A stretch of DNA of 64,000 bases from Streptomyces albireticuli (GTDB taxonomy: Bacteria; Actinomycetota; Actinomycetes; Streptomycetales; Streptomycetaceae), in NCBI RefSeq assembly GCF_021228125.1, contig NZ_JAJQQS010000016.1, positions 1 through 64,000 of the forward strand. Reading direction: 5' to 3'. A program made the translations under genes and the position numbers. Positions 7,896 to 16,194 of this stretch are shown here, in pieces (positions within the stretch are counted from its first letter, which is position 1; every line of letters starts with the position of its first letter). The notes beneath the pieces are model-generated. The model ran no database searches. It was not told the DNA's origin and saw nothing but the letters and a program-made list of their open reading frames with translations.

Positions 7896-9178
7896 GAAGG
7901 AGTCCGGCCGGATCCCTCCGCGGGGCCGCCTCCGTCCGACTCCCCGGTCCCGCCCCTCCGGTCCTGACGACGGAGGTGCCTCCTGAGCGTGGCGAGCGTG
8001 CGGTGCCGGTCGTGATGCCGGCGGGTGTGCCGGTCGAGCTCCTCCACCAGCCGCTGGGTGCGCTTCTGGATGTCGAGCTCGTCGAGGATGCGGTCGATCT
8101 CGGCGAGCAGCGCGCCGTGCAGCTGCCACTGACGGGGGTGTTCGAGCACCTGGTGGAGGAGGAGGTCGGCCGCGTGGTCGCGGGTGGTACGAGCGGTGGC
8201 GAGCTCCTCCGCGAGACGGGTCTCGGCCTGCTCGGCGTTGGCGGTGACCTGGCTGGTGATGACGACGGCGAAACTCTCCACCGCCCGCGCGAGATGGCCG
8301 AAGACCTCCTGGAGGCTCGCGGCGACATCGGCGGGGAACAGCGTCTCGCGGGTCCGCTGCTTGGCGAGGTCGGTCAGGGTGCGTGTGGCCACGCGCAGGA
8401 CGACCGCCGAGATCTCCAGCGTGTCGAGGCCCGTACGGAGCACGACGCGGTGGAGCACCCCCTCCTTGACCCGGGGGTTGAGGCGGAGGCTGTCCTCCGC
8501 CTGACGCAGGGCGGCGTCGACCTCGACGATGTCGTGGTCCAGCCGGCGCGCCCGGTGCAGCCGGGCGGCCGCCTCCGCGACGGGCGTGTGCCCGCTGATC
8601 TGTTCGGCGATGTCCTCCAGGAGCCCGCGCATGCGCCGCGCGAGGTCCTCGATGGCCTCGCCGGCGGGCTGTACCCATACGGGCGGGACCAGCAGCACGT
8701 TGAAGAGCAGCCCGACGACCGCACCGATCAGCGTCTCCAGGACGCGGTCCCAGGAGGTCTCGGCCACCCGGGTGACGCCGAGGACGAGCATGGCGCTGAT
8801 GGCGACCTCGGGGACGAACTCGCCCACCCTGACGAAGCGTCCGATGACGAGCGAGGCCAGGATGATCAGGCCCAGGCTCCACCAGGTCAGCCCCACGAGC
8901 ACGCTGAAGCCGATGGCGATCAGCACCCCCGCGACCACGGAGTTCACCCGGCGGATCCCCGTGGTCAGCGTGGAGTAGAGCGTGACCTGGACGACGAGGA
9001 GCGCGGTGAGCGGCGCCGTAAGCGGGGCAGGCTCCTCGCTCAGCCACAGGGCCACCACGTACGCGATCACCGCGGCCAGGGTCGAGCGTACGGTCTGGAC
9101 CACCGTGGGCTCCCGGCCCCGGCGCACCAGCGTCGTCAGCGGGTCGGGGAGCCCTCGTCTCTTCAGCGCCTTCTGCAC
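7892..9178 (-). CDS. FUSC/aromatic acid exporter (ArAE) family membrane protein
   Basis: The 428-residue product has an N-terminal block of about six membrane helices (AVIAYVVALWL, LTALLVVQVTLYSTL, VVAGVLIAIGFSVLVGLTWWSL, GLIILASLVIG, ISAMLVLGV, GAVVGLLFNVLLV). A long soluble helical C-terminal half rich in Arg and Glu follows, as in the FUSC/ArAE half-size proteins. The family moves aromatic acids or related anions out of the cell; the substrate here is unknown. The GTG at 9178 is chosen because GGAAGGGGCTGGAG precedes it; upstream extension is unsupported. It ends at a U-tract terminator. Confidence 0.8.
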   Translation of the reverse strand: MQKALKRRGLPDPLTTLVRRGREPTVVQTVRSTLAAVIAYVVALWLSEEPAPLTAPLTALLVVQVTLYSTLTTGIRRVNSVVAGVLIAIGFSVLVGLTWWSLGLIILASLVIGRFVRVGEFVPEVAISAMLVLGVTRVAETSWDRVLETLIGAVVGLLFNVLLVPPVWVQPAGEAIEDLARRMRGLLEDIAEQISGHTPVAEAAARLHRARRLDHDIVEVDAALRQAEDSLRLNPRVKEGVLHRVVLRTGLDTLEISAVVLRVATRTLTDLAKQRTRETLFPADVAASLQEVFGHLARAVESFAVVITSQVTANAEQAETRLAEELATARTTRDHAADLLLHQVLEHPRQWQLHGALLAEIDRILDELDIQKRTQRLVEELDRHTRRHHDRHRTLATLRRHLRRQDRRGGTGESDGGGPAEGSGRTPS

Positions 9179-9388
9179 CTCCAGCCCCTTCCCGGTCCAC
9201 GGCGCCACGGATACGTACGGGGAGCCGTGCCACCCGCGTGGTCGCCGACCGGGCGTGCCCCGTGCCGCCCGGACCGTCGCCCGCCGGTGACGAGCCCACC
9301 GGGGATCCGGTCGCGGGGTGTGACGGCGGCGCACTCCTCGCTATCCTCGGGTGCCTCGGGCCCCTCGGACTGGTGATTGGGAGTGCTG

Positions 9389-9555
9389 ATGCCGCGACAG
9401 CAGGAGCAGATATGCGCGGCCTGCGAGGGCGAAGGCATCACCACGAAGATCGAATACAGCGTCGAGACCGATGAGAACGGCCATCAGAAGCCGGTCACCC
9501 ACACCAGCTATTCGTCTGCACTCTCTGCGGCGGCACAGGCAGCACGTCCGGCTAG
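9389..9555 (+). pseudogene. Small CxxCxGxG zinc protein split by a one-base frameshift
   Basis: The frame opens at ATG 9389 after GGGAG and reads MPRQQEQICAACEGEG..., with a first CxxCxGxG zinc knuckle, through THTSY at codon 41. Continuing in that frame gives unrelated Ala/Arg-rich sequence. Moving frame at 9510/9511 (one missing base after TA) gives FVCTLCGGTGSTSG and a TAG at 9553-9555. That is exactly the second CxxCxGxG knuckle expected for a DnaJ-like two-knuckle protein of about 55 residues. So this is a single-base deletion, a sequencing error or, less likely, programmed frameshifting. It is followed 20 nt later by another zinc-motif gene. Confidence 0.7.
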
Positions 9556-9575
9556 CCGGAGGGAAAGAGGTTCCC

Positions 9576-9989
9576 GTGCGACCCGATCCCGATCCCGAAT
9601 TCGACCCCGAGCCCGGCCCGGAGCCCGCGCCGGAGCTCGCCCCCGAGCCCGCCACCGACTCCGGGCGGCGGCCCGGAGCGGCCCCGGACCAGGCGTCCGA
9701 ACCCATGCGCCCCGTCTTCACCTGTGTGATCTGCGGATGCGTCTACATGCCCCCCCGGACCATGACCTACCCCCTGGGCACGACCGCCTCCCCGCTGCAC
9801 TGCGGTGAGACGGCCTGCCGCCGCGCCGCCGCGCGCATCCCCCGGGCCCTGCGACGCCTGTACGCAGAGGGCGCCTGGACCCGGGCCAGGAAGTGGATGG
9901 ACAAGGAACCCGCCGACGCCGTCGTCGGCGCCCGGCGCCGCAGCCGGGGGTCCACCCGCCCCGAAGGAAGCCGCTCCAAACTGCACTGA
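9576..9989 (+). CDS. Hypothetical protein with Pro/Glu-rich N-terminus and Cys cluster
   Basis: The GTG at 9576 follows GGAGGGAAAGAGG and gives 137 residues. The first 30 residues are a run of acidic-Pro dipeptides (DPDPEFDPEPGPEPAPELAP), probably disordered. Residues about 46-85 contain CVICGCVY ... CGETACRR, a likely Cys-based zinc site. The rest is basic and helical (ARIPRALRRLYAEGAWTRARKWM). The arrangement suggests a small nucleic-acid- or protein-binding factor (inference). It may be cotranscribed with the frameshifted zinc protein just upstream. Confidence 0.65.
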   Translation: MRPDPDPEFDPEPGPEPAPELAPEPATDSGRRPGAAPDQASEPMRPVFTCVICGCVYMPPRTMTYPLGTTASPLHCGETACRRAAARIPRALRRLYAEGAWTRARKWMDKEPADAVVGARRRSRGSTRPEGSRSKLH

Positions 9990-10040
9990 CCCCGGTGCGG
10001 ACCGCCGGCGGGTCCCGCGGGCGGACCCCGCCGGTCCCCG

Positions 10041-11021
10041 TCAGCCCCCGGCGACGAGCCGTTTGACCTCGCGGAGGATGGGGGCCGTCTCGACGGACCG
10101 GACGCCGGGGAGGGAGCCGACCCGGTCGTCGAGGTAGTGGTGGAGGTCGTGGGCGCCCCGGAAGACACCGGTGGCCACCAGGTTGTGCGGACCGGTGGTG
10201 GCGGCCGCGAAGGCTATCTCGGGGTGGGCGGCCAGGGCGCGCCCGACGGCCGAGACCTCGCCGGGGGCCACCCGCAGCCAGAGGTGGGTCATCAGGTCGT
10301 AGCCCAAGTGCCGGGGCGCGAAGTCCACGGAGAAGCCCAGCGCGCCCTGGGCCCTGAGGCGTTCGAGGTGGCGTTGGACGCTGGAGGACGACCTGCCGGT
10401 GGCCGCCGCGAGCTCGGGCAGCCCCGCCCGGCCGTCCTTGGCCAGCTCGGCCAGGAGGACACGGTCGGTGGCGTCCAGGGCCAAGGGCTCGGAATGCCCG
10501 GGGTGCTCCGGGGCCGTCGCGGGGACACCGTGCTCGCCCCCGGGCGGCCGGCCGAACGGGACGCCGTCGGCGTACCACGTGCTGGTGACGTCGGTGAAGA
10601 GGCGCAGCAGACAGTGCGCGCCGACATCCGTCAGGTGCGGGGTGCGGGGCAGCTTCTCCAGGAGCAGGGCGTCCCGGTCGTCCGGCGTGGCGCTGGTGAG
10701 GGCGCAGTACAGCTCGGTGCCCCCGGAGGCGAGGGAAATCCAGCTGGTGTCGGGCCGGCGGGCCAGGGCCCGGGCGACCGCGCCCGCCGCGTCGGGAGCG
10801 CAGTGGACGCGCAGCAGCCAACGGGTCATTCCCAGCCGGGCCGGGACGGGCTGGCCGACGACGCGCAGGCCCATCGCGCGCAGCCGGCCGTAGCGGCGGC
10901 CCACCGTGCGTTCCGAGGCGCCCAGCCGCTGCGCGATGCGGCTCAGCGCCGCCCGTCCGTCGAGCTGGAGGGCCTGTAACAGCCCCAGTTCCAGAGCGTC
11001 GAGAGTGCCCGACCCCGTCAC
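10041..11021 (-). CDS. Lrp/AsnC-family regulator with duplicated HTH and ligand domains
   Basis: The 326-residue protein is about twice the size of a normal Lrp/AsnC regulator. It carries two AsnC-type HTHs: LDALELGLLQALQLDGRAAL...RIAQRLGASERTVGRRYGRL near the start and LDATDRVLLAELAKDGRAGL...LAAATGRSSSSVQRHLERL near residue 190. Each is followed by a ligand-binding half (RLGMTRWLLRVHCAP; LGYDLMTHLWLRVAP). Such double proteins are common in actinobacteria. The GTG at 11021 is preceded by GGGAGGACACG; the longer open frame is not needed. It is divergent from the 2-oxoglutarate oxygenase at 11257 and is a good candidate to control it. Confidence 0.88.
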   Translation of the reverse strand: MTGSGTLDALELGLLQALQLDGRAALSRIAQRLGASERTVGRRYGRLRAMGLRVVGQPVPARLGMTRWLLRVHCAPDAAGAVARALARRPDTSWISLASGGTELYCALTSATPDDRDALLLEKLPRTPHLTDVGAHCLLRLFTDVTSTWYADGVPFGRPPGGEHGVPATAPEHPGHSEPLALDATDRVLLAELAKDGRAGLPELAAATGRSSSSVQRHLERLRAQGALGFSVDFAPRHLGYDLMTHLWLRVAPGEVSAVGRALAAHPEIAFAAATTGPHNLVATGVFRGAHDLHHYLDDRVGSLPGVRSVETAPILREVKRLVAGG

Positions 11022-11256
11022 CGTGTCCTCCCGTGGGTTCACGCCGTCCCGCGCCCTCCACGACAGGACCCGACGACAGTCGGACGGTACCCGGCCGCGC
11101 CCGCGGCCTGCCGCATTCTCCCGCCCCACCGGCCGGAAACGCCTGTTCCGCCCGTTTCCCGGCGGACGGCTGGGTGGCGCCCGCCTCCCGGACGACCATG
11201 GCCGGACGACCGCTCCACCACCCCGGACGCGGAAGCACCAGGAGGAGAAGGGCAGC

Positions 11257-12222
11257 ATGAGCACTCCCACCATTCCCACGATCGACCTCTCGCAGTGGCG
11301 GTCCGGTGACCGCCGGAGCCGCGAGCGCCTCGCCACGGCCGTCGACCAGGCACTCGAACGGGCGGGCTTCCTGCTCGTCACCGGCCACGGCGTCCCCCGG
11401 GACCTGCCCGCCGGGATCCGCGCCGCGGCCCGCTCCTTCTTCCACCGGCCGGCCGGCGACAAGCGGCCGTTCCTGGCGGAGGCCGGTCAGTACGGCTGGA
11501 GCGGTCCGGGAGCGGTGGCCACCGGCCGGGCGGACGGCGTGCCGACACCGCCCGACCTGGTGGAGACCTGGTCGGTGGCCCCCGGCCCGTACGACGACGC
11601 CGCCGAGCGCCCCGAACCCGGACTGCTGCCGGAGGTCTGGCCGCCCCGGTCCCCGGCGCTGCGCCCGCTGCTCGCGCGGTACGTACGGTCCATGCGCGCG
11701 CTCGCCGACGAACTGCTCGAACTCCTGGCGGCGGCCCTGGGACAGCCGCTCGATTTCTTCACCCGCCACACCACGCGCCCCGACTGGACCCTGACCCTCA
11801 ACTGGTATCCCGCCATCGCCACCACGGGAGCACCGCGGCCGGGCCAGTTCCGGGTCGGCCCGCACACCGACTTCGGCACCGTCACCGTCCTCGACCGGCA
11901 ACCCGGCAAGGGCGGACTCCAGGTCCACACCGAGGACGGCGGCTGGCAGGACGCCCCTTACGACCCCGAGGCGCTCACCGTCAATATCGGTGACCTGATG
12001 GCCCGCTGGACCGGCGACCGCTGGCGCTCCGGCCGCCACCGCGTACCGGCCCCGCCCGCCGACGCCCCGTCCGAGGAGCTGATGTCCCTGGTCTACTTCT
12101 ACGACTGTGATCCGCACACCGTCGTCGAGTCGCTCCCGGCCCCGGTCGGCCGGGTGCGCCACCCTCCGGTCACGGCCCGCGCCTACGTCCGGTCCAAGGT
12201 CGCCGAGATCTCCCTGAGGTGA
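11257..12222 (+). CDS. 2-oxoglutarate/Fe(II) oxygenase of the isopenicillin N synthase family
   Basis: This 321-residue protein starts at ATG 11257 after AGGAGGAGAAGG. The DIOX_N part opens with TIPTIDLSQW and GFLLVTGHGVP. The iron site is visible as HTDFGTVTVLD (His-x-Asp) and, later, the second His in GRHRVP near residue 259. The 2OG-binding Arg is expected within the segment after that His. Substrate-binding SFFHRPAGDKRPF and GLQVHTEDGGWQD are family-typical. It probably hydroxylates or desaturates a small metabolite; the substrate is unknown. It is divergent from a double Lrp regulator and convergent with the haloperoxidase-family gene at 12257. Confidence 0.85.
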   Translation: MSTPTIPTIDLSQWRSGDRRSRERLATAVDQALERAGFLLVTGHGVPRDLPAGIRAAARSFFHRPAGDKRPFLAEAGQYGWSGPGAVATGRADGVPTPPDLVETWSVAPGPYDDAAERPEPGLLPEVWPPRSPALRPLLARYVRSMRALADELLELLAAALGQPLDFFTRHTTRPDWTLTLNWYPAIATTGAPRPGQFRVGPHTDFGTVTVLDRQPGKGGLQVHTEDGGWQDAPYDPEALTVNIGDLMARWTGDRWRSGRHRVPAPPADAPSEELMSLVYFYDCDPHTVVESLPAPVGRVRHPPVTARAYVRSKVAEISLR

Positions 12223-12256
12223 CCGCCGGACGACCGCTCCGGCGGCACCACGGGCC

Positions 12257-13567
12257 TCAGCGCGCCGGCCGGAAGTATCGGGTGAGAGCCCAGGCCGCGA
12301 GCCGCTGCCCCGTTCTGTTGCCGACGGTGTCGGCGGTGCGGGTGTGGATGCCCTCCCAGACGCGGGCGTTGACGACGTCACGGTTGTACTGGTCGGCTTC
12401 GGCGAAGGTGCGGGTGGTGCCGGTGACCACCGACCGGACGCGGAAGTCGATGTGCGAGGTGCCGAGGAGCATGGTCAACGACCGGGTCAGCGCCCCGCCC
12501 ACCGTCGCGTGCCCGCTGAGGTAGTCCGGGTGCGGGGGCGTGACGATCAGCGGCTCCCAGGACGGCTCCGGGGCGGTCGCCGGGTTGCCGTCGGTGGCCG
12601 CCTCGTGGATGGCGGTGATCGGCCGCCACGTCCGGTAGTGCAGCTTGGAGTCCCAGGCGGTGACGATCGCGTCGGCCATCGCGGAGTTCACACCGGCCAG
12701 CAGCCGGGCCTGTTCCGCGACGCCGAAGCCGCGCCGGGCGGCGGTGTCGCGCAGCGCCTCCTGGAAGTGCATGTTGCCCGAGAAGAACATCGCGGTGTCC
12801 GTCTGCTCGGGCGTCCTGGTCGAGCCGGTCTTCCGGCCGATCGACTTGAGCTCGTTGAAGTCCTTGGTGTAGCGGGCGGAGGTGAGCGAGGGCGGCGCGC
12901 CGGGCCGGAACTGCCGGGGCTCCTTGAGCATCAGTGGCTTCGTCCTGCCCATCCAGGCGGTGGCGAACGCCTCGTGGGCGGGCGGGGTCGGCCGCCAGAC
13001 GCCGGGGCCGGGATCGGTGGAAGAGGCCCCTCCCACCTGGGCGCCACGGCCGTCGTTCTTCCGCGAGGCGATGGTGTGCGCGGCGGCCCGCTCGCCGAAG
13101 GCGACGCCCTCGTCCTTTCCGCGCCCTTGGGGGACCTTGGCGAGCGAGGCGGCCAAGGCGGTGTCGAGCCGGGACTTCGAGGCGGGGAAGTACTCCAGCA
13201 GCACGTGGTGGGCGGCCGTGGCCACGGCCGCCGGGACCGACGCGGAGCGCGGCGCGTGCCCGTTCCACCGGTAGGGGGCGTAGCCGCCCCGGATGCCGAC
13301 GACCGCGTTGTACACGGTCGTGGAGACGAAGGCGTGCCAGAGGAACGTCTCGGGCACGGGCCGCTTGGCGTCGGTCTCCACCGTGGCGACCGCGGTGGCG
13401 CTCCACTCCGCGACGGCCTCCCCGGCCGGGTCATTCGCCGGAGTGTTCCCGGTGGCCCCGGCCCGCACCACCGCGGGAGCGGCCATCAGCGCGCACACCG
13501 TGAGACCGGCGACGACGGCTCTCGCGGCCGTACGGGACGGAGCGGAGACGGAACCTTTGCCCTGCAC
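12257..13567 (-). CDS. Secreted vanadium-dependent haloperoxidase-family (PAP2) protein
   Basis: The 436-residue product has an N-terminal signal-like segment (AARAVVAGLTVCALMAAPAV). The C-terminal half carries the vanadate/phosphate-binding motifs: KLHYRTWRP (KxxxxxxRP), DYLSGHAT (SGH) and ARVWEGIHTRTAD (R...H...D, with one extra residue before Asp relative to the textbook form). Such actinobacterial proteins may be haloperoxidases or acid phosphatases; motifs alone do not separate these. The GTG at 13567 follows GAAGGAGG. It lies downstream of, and on the same strand as, the squalene-synthase-like gene, with a 340-bp gap. Confidence 0.8.
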   Translation of the reverse strand: MQGKGSVSAPSRTAARAVVAGLTVCALMAAPAVVRAGATGNTPANDPAGEAVAEWSATAVATVETDAKRPVPETFLWHAFVSTTVYNAVVGIRGGYAPYRWNGHAPRSASVPAAVATAAHHVLLEYFPASKSRLDTALAASLAKVPQGRGKDEGVAFGERAAAHTIASRKNDGRGAQVGGASSTDPGPGVWRPTPPAHEAFATAWMGRTKPLMLKEPRQFRPGAPPSLTSARYTKDFNELKSIGRKTGSTRTPEQTDTAMFFSGNMHFQEALRDTAARRGFGVAEQARLLAGVNSAMADAIVTAWDSKLHYRTWRPITAIHEAATDGNPATAPEPSWEPLIVTPPHPDYLSGHATVGGALTRSLTMLLGTSHIDFRVRSVVTGTTRTFAEADQYNRDVVNARVWEGIHTRTADTVGNRTGQRLAAWALTRYFRPAR

Positions 13568-13907
13568 GGAGCCTCCTTCACACCCCGGTGCGGCGGCGCA
13601 CCGGTACGACCGGACCGACTGCGGAACCACGCGGCGGAAGAGGGAAGAAGGGCGCGGTCGGCACGGTGAGGCGGCCCGCCCGGGGTCCCTCCGCCCCTTC
13701 TCCGCCAGCGAGATATGCCCCGCCGTGTGCCCGCGCCTTCCGGCGCGGTCGGAGATCACCCGGACGAGGGACGGGGGCCGTCGCAGTTCGACAGAACGGC
13801 TGGGCCGGACGCGCCCGGAGGTGCCGTGCGGGGCTGAGGGGGCCGAGGCGAACTCGTCGAGGGCACCGGGCCCTCACGGCAGGGCGGCCGGTGCGGGCCG
13901 GGTCCGG
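13568..13907. other. Intergenic stretch upstream of the haloperoxidase-family gene
   Basis: This 340-bp gap separates two minus-strand genes and probably holds the promoter of the haloperoxidase-family gene. I found no convincing small gene, hairpin or operator in it; open frames here lack ribosome sites and coding character. Confidence 0.4.
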
Positions 13908-14816
13908 TCAGCGGCCGCGCCGCCGGTACTCCCGGACGAGGATCCGCAGCGCCGCCCGGACGGAGGGCCGCGCCGAGCCCCGCAGCAGGCCGGTGCCCTT
14001 GGCGGCGGCCGCGTCGGCGGTACGTACCTCCAGCGCGATCGCCGCCCGGATGAAGGAGCGGTAGGCCGGCGGGGCGAGGTCGGGCAGGCGCCGGCTCGTC
14101 AGCAGATCACGGCGTGCCCGGCCCAGGTGGTCGTGGAGTAGCGCGCGCGTCCCCGGGGTGTCACGGGCGTGTTCGAGGTCGGCCCGGGAGACGGCGTGGT
14201 GCTCCATGTCCCGGGCCGGGACCGCGAGCCGGCCGTCCCGCAGGTCGTCGGCGAGATCGTTGACGAAGTCGAGGCGCTGGCTGCCGTCGATGTACGCGCG
14301 GCAGAGCGCCCGGGCGTCGGCCGCGTCGGCGTCCGGCGCCAGCAGCAGACAGGCGATGAGCATGAACGCGGGCAGTGAGTACGCGTCGACGTACGCCTGG
14401 TAGCCCGCCTCGTCGGCGAAGCCGGTGAAGTGCCGGTCCAGGGGCGCGCCGGTGAGGAACTCCTCGACGTGGGGCCGCAGCCCGGGGTGGGCGGAGAGGG
14501 TGTGCAGCAGCGCGCGGAGCACCGGATGCGCGCTCTCCCCGGTCGCCAGCCCGTCGTGGACCTCCTTCTCCCATGCCGCGTAATCGTCGCCGCCCCCGGG
14601 TCCCGCCGGGCTCGCGTCGAGGAGCGAGTCGGTGTGGTGCATGAACGCGGTGGCGGCGATGACGTGCGGCACGAGCACCGGGGGCAGCAACAGCCGCACC
14701 GCGACATAGGCGTGGCGCCGGTAGGCGGAGACCAGGGTGCGCTGCCGGGTGTAGGCGTCGCGCAGCGCGGGGTCGTCGACGCCCGCGGCGGTGAGGGTCC
14801 GGTCCCAGGTGCGCAT
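13908..14816 (-). CDS. Squalene/phytoene synthase-like protein
   Basis: The 302-residue protein follows the trans-prenyltransferase head-to-head pattern. It has YRRHAYVAVRLLLPPVLVPHV near residue 32, a first aspartate motif DSLLD (in HHTDSLLD), and a second motif in RLDFVNDLADDLRDGRL. The spacing is normal for squalene/phytoene synthases, but the first motif region is less conserved than in carotenoid enzymes, so the product is uncertain. AGGAAGATC lies upstream of ATG 14816. No carotenoid or hopanoid genes are adjacent. A haloperoxidase-family gene lies downstream. Confidence 0.78.
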   Translation of the reverse strand: MRTWDRTLTAAGVDDPALRDAYTRQRTLVSAYRRHAYVAVRLLLPPVLVPHVIAATAFMHHTDSLLDASPAGPGGGDDYAAWEKEVHDGLATGESAHPVLRALLHTLSAHPGLRPHVEEFLTGAPLDRHFTGFADEAGYQAYVDAYSLPAFMLIACLLLAPDADAADARALCRAYIDGSQRLDFVNDLADDLRDGRLAVPARDMEHHAVSRADLEHARDTPGTRALLHDHLGRARRDLLTSRRLPDLAPPAYRSFIRAAIALEVRTADAAAAKGTGLLRGSARPSVRAALRILVREYRRRGR

Positions 14817-14983
14817 GGGCGAGATCTTCCTGCGAGTGGTGCTGAGCGGACCGAGCCTATCCGGTGCCCGCGCGGCGCCCGGCCGCGCGCCGGTGGTACC
14901 GGCCGGGCCCCGGGGCGCCCGCCCCGCAACCATCCGCCACGCTCCCGAGTCTGTATGGGCGAAGCGGAAAGAGGAGGTCACCC

Positions 14984-15421
14984 ATGACCCGGTCCATTCG
15001 CCTGCGTTCCGCGGCCGTCGCCGCGGGAAGCGCGCTCACGCTCGTCCTGGGAGCCGGGTTCGCCGACGCGGCGCCGGCCGCCGCCGACCCGAAGAAGCAG
15101 TACACGGCCGAGCAGGTCCGGTCGTTCCTGGTGGGCTTCTACGGACAGCACGGCCCGAGCCGGTACGACCGCGAGCACAAGGTCACTCCGGAGCTGCGGA
15201 AGAAGGCGGCGGAGACCAAGGACTACGACCTGCTGCTGTGCGCGCAGAACGAGCCGCGGGGCATCTCCGTCGGCAAGGTCACCACCGCCCAGTCCGCGGG
15301 GGTCGGATGGTCCACGGTCACCACACGGTGGAACGGAAGCCCCGACGGCCACTTCACCGCGTACGTCGGCCTGGACGCGAGCAAGCCGATGAAGCTCTAC
15401 GACATCACCTGCGCGCGCTGA
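14984..15421 (+). CDS. Small secreted protein of unknown function
   Basis: The 145-residue product has a clear signal peptide (MTRSIRLRSAAVAAGSALTLVLGAG, cleavage after ADA or APA near residue 30). The mature domain of about 110 residues (YTAEQVRSFLVGFYGQHGPSRYDREHKVTPELRKKA...) contains two Cys (LLCAQ and ITCAR) that may pair. The ATG at 14984 is preceded by GGAGGTCACCC. It is divergent from the squalene-synthase-like gene, with 167 bp between starts. The pattern resembles secreted conserved proteins of streptomycetes, but I cannot name a function. Confidence 0.75.
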   Translation: MTRSIRLRSAAVAAGSALTLVLGAGFADAAPAAADPKKQYTAEQVRSFLVGFYGQHGPSRYDREHKVTPELRKKAAETKDYDLLLCAQNEPRGISVGKVTTAQSAGVGWSTVTTRWNGSPDGHFTAYVGLDASKPMKLYDITCAR

Positions 15422-15478
15422 CCCGGAGGGGCGCCGCCGTCCTCGGCGACCGCCGCCCCGTGCCCGTCCCCTGACGCC

Positions 15479-15509
15479 TTGTGAACAGACGCGGCCCGCA
15501 CACTAGAAT
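15479..15509 (+). promoter_or_regulatory. Candidate vegetative promoter
   Basis: TTGTGA (15479-15484) and TAGAAT (15504-15509) are 19 nt apart, or 17 nt if the -35 box is read as GTGAAC. They lie about 40 nt upstream of the gene starting at 15551. TAGAAT is close to the TANNNT -10 consensus of the main streptomycete sigma factor. Confidence 0.45.
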
Positions 15510-15550
15510 GCAGCGTTTGTTCGAATTGTTGGCAATGGAGGGGGAGAGGC

Positions 15551-16021
15551 GTGCGGACGAGTCTGAGAGAGACCGCGGGGGAGCTGGCCAAGGTCCTGTG
15601 GCGCGAGCACATCGTGTACCGGGACCGGGCCGGGCAGGTCGTCATCCGGGGTGAGCACGTACGGCGCTGGATCAGCCTCGCCCCCACCGGCGGGCACGAC
15701 GAGATCCTCGTCCGCGCGGGCCGCATCCTGGACGGCGGCACCACGGCCCCGGCCCGCTCCGAGGCGGTCGTGCCCCTCTCGGCGGGCACGGCCGAACTCG
15801 CCGCGGCCTGCCGCCGCCTCCTCGCCGAGACCGCGGCCGACCCCGTGCCGGGAGCGCCGGGAGCGCCGGGACGGGCGAGGACCGGGCGTCCCCGCGCCTC
15901 GGCGAAGCCGCGCCGCGCGCGCGAGGAACGTCACACGGGATTCGGGTCCTGGCTGGTCATCGCCTGTATGACCGCCCTGGTCGGCCTCTGTGTGTACAGC
16001 CTCGTCATGACCCGCGGGTGA
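15551..16021 (+). CDS. Tail-anchored hypothetical protein
   Basis: The GTG at 15551 follows GGGGGAGAGGC and gives 156 residues. The N-terminal 90 residues form a soluble domain (LWREHIVYRDRAGQVVIRGEHVRRWISLAP). A basic Pro/Arg linker and a single C-terminal helix (WLVIACMTALVGLCVYSLVM) follow, so the protein is probably tail-anchored with its domain inside the cell. No known catalytic motif is visible. A promoter-like sequence lies just upstream, and the gene appears monocistronic. Confidence 0.7.
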   Translation: MRTSLRETAGELAKVLWREHIVYRDRAGQVVIRGEHVRRWISLAPTGGHDEILVRAGRILDGGTTAPARSEAVVPLSAGTAELAAACRRLLAETAADPVPGAPGAPGRARTGRPRASAKPRRAREERHTGFGSWLVIACMTALVGLCVYSLVMTRG

Positions 16022-16194
16022 CGCGCCGGCGGGCGGCGCCGGTGCCTCGCACAGAGGCCGGTAAATCACACGGAGACGGCCTCCGGAAGTGACCGGTGGG
16101 GCGAACGGGTGAGGTGACGGAACCTCGCCCTCCCGTCCGAGTTACTCAGGTCGCCATCCGCTCCGGCGGAACCCCTCGGTCGAAAGGCACGCAC

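Noticed and set aside
9377..9808. Long + frame continuing past the zinc knuckle into an Arg-rich stretch
   Set aside because: After codon 41 it has no family character, whereas the frame one base on restores a zinc motif and a stop. I treat it as the frameshifted zinc-protein gene plus a shadow of the next gene.
9990..10040. Imperfect hairpin between the Cys-cluster gene and the Lrp gene
   Set aside because: The arms (GCCGGCGGGTCC and GGACCCCGCCGG) differ by an inserted base and have no strong spacing; it may be a terminator but cannot be supported.
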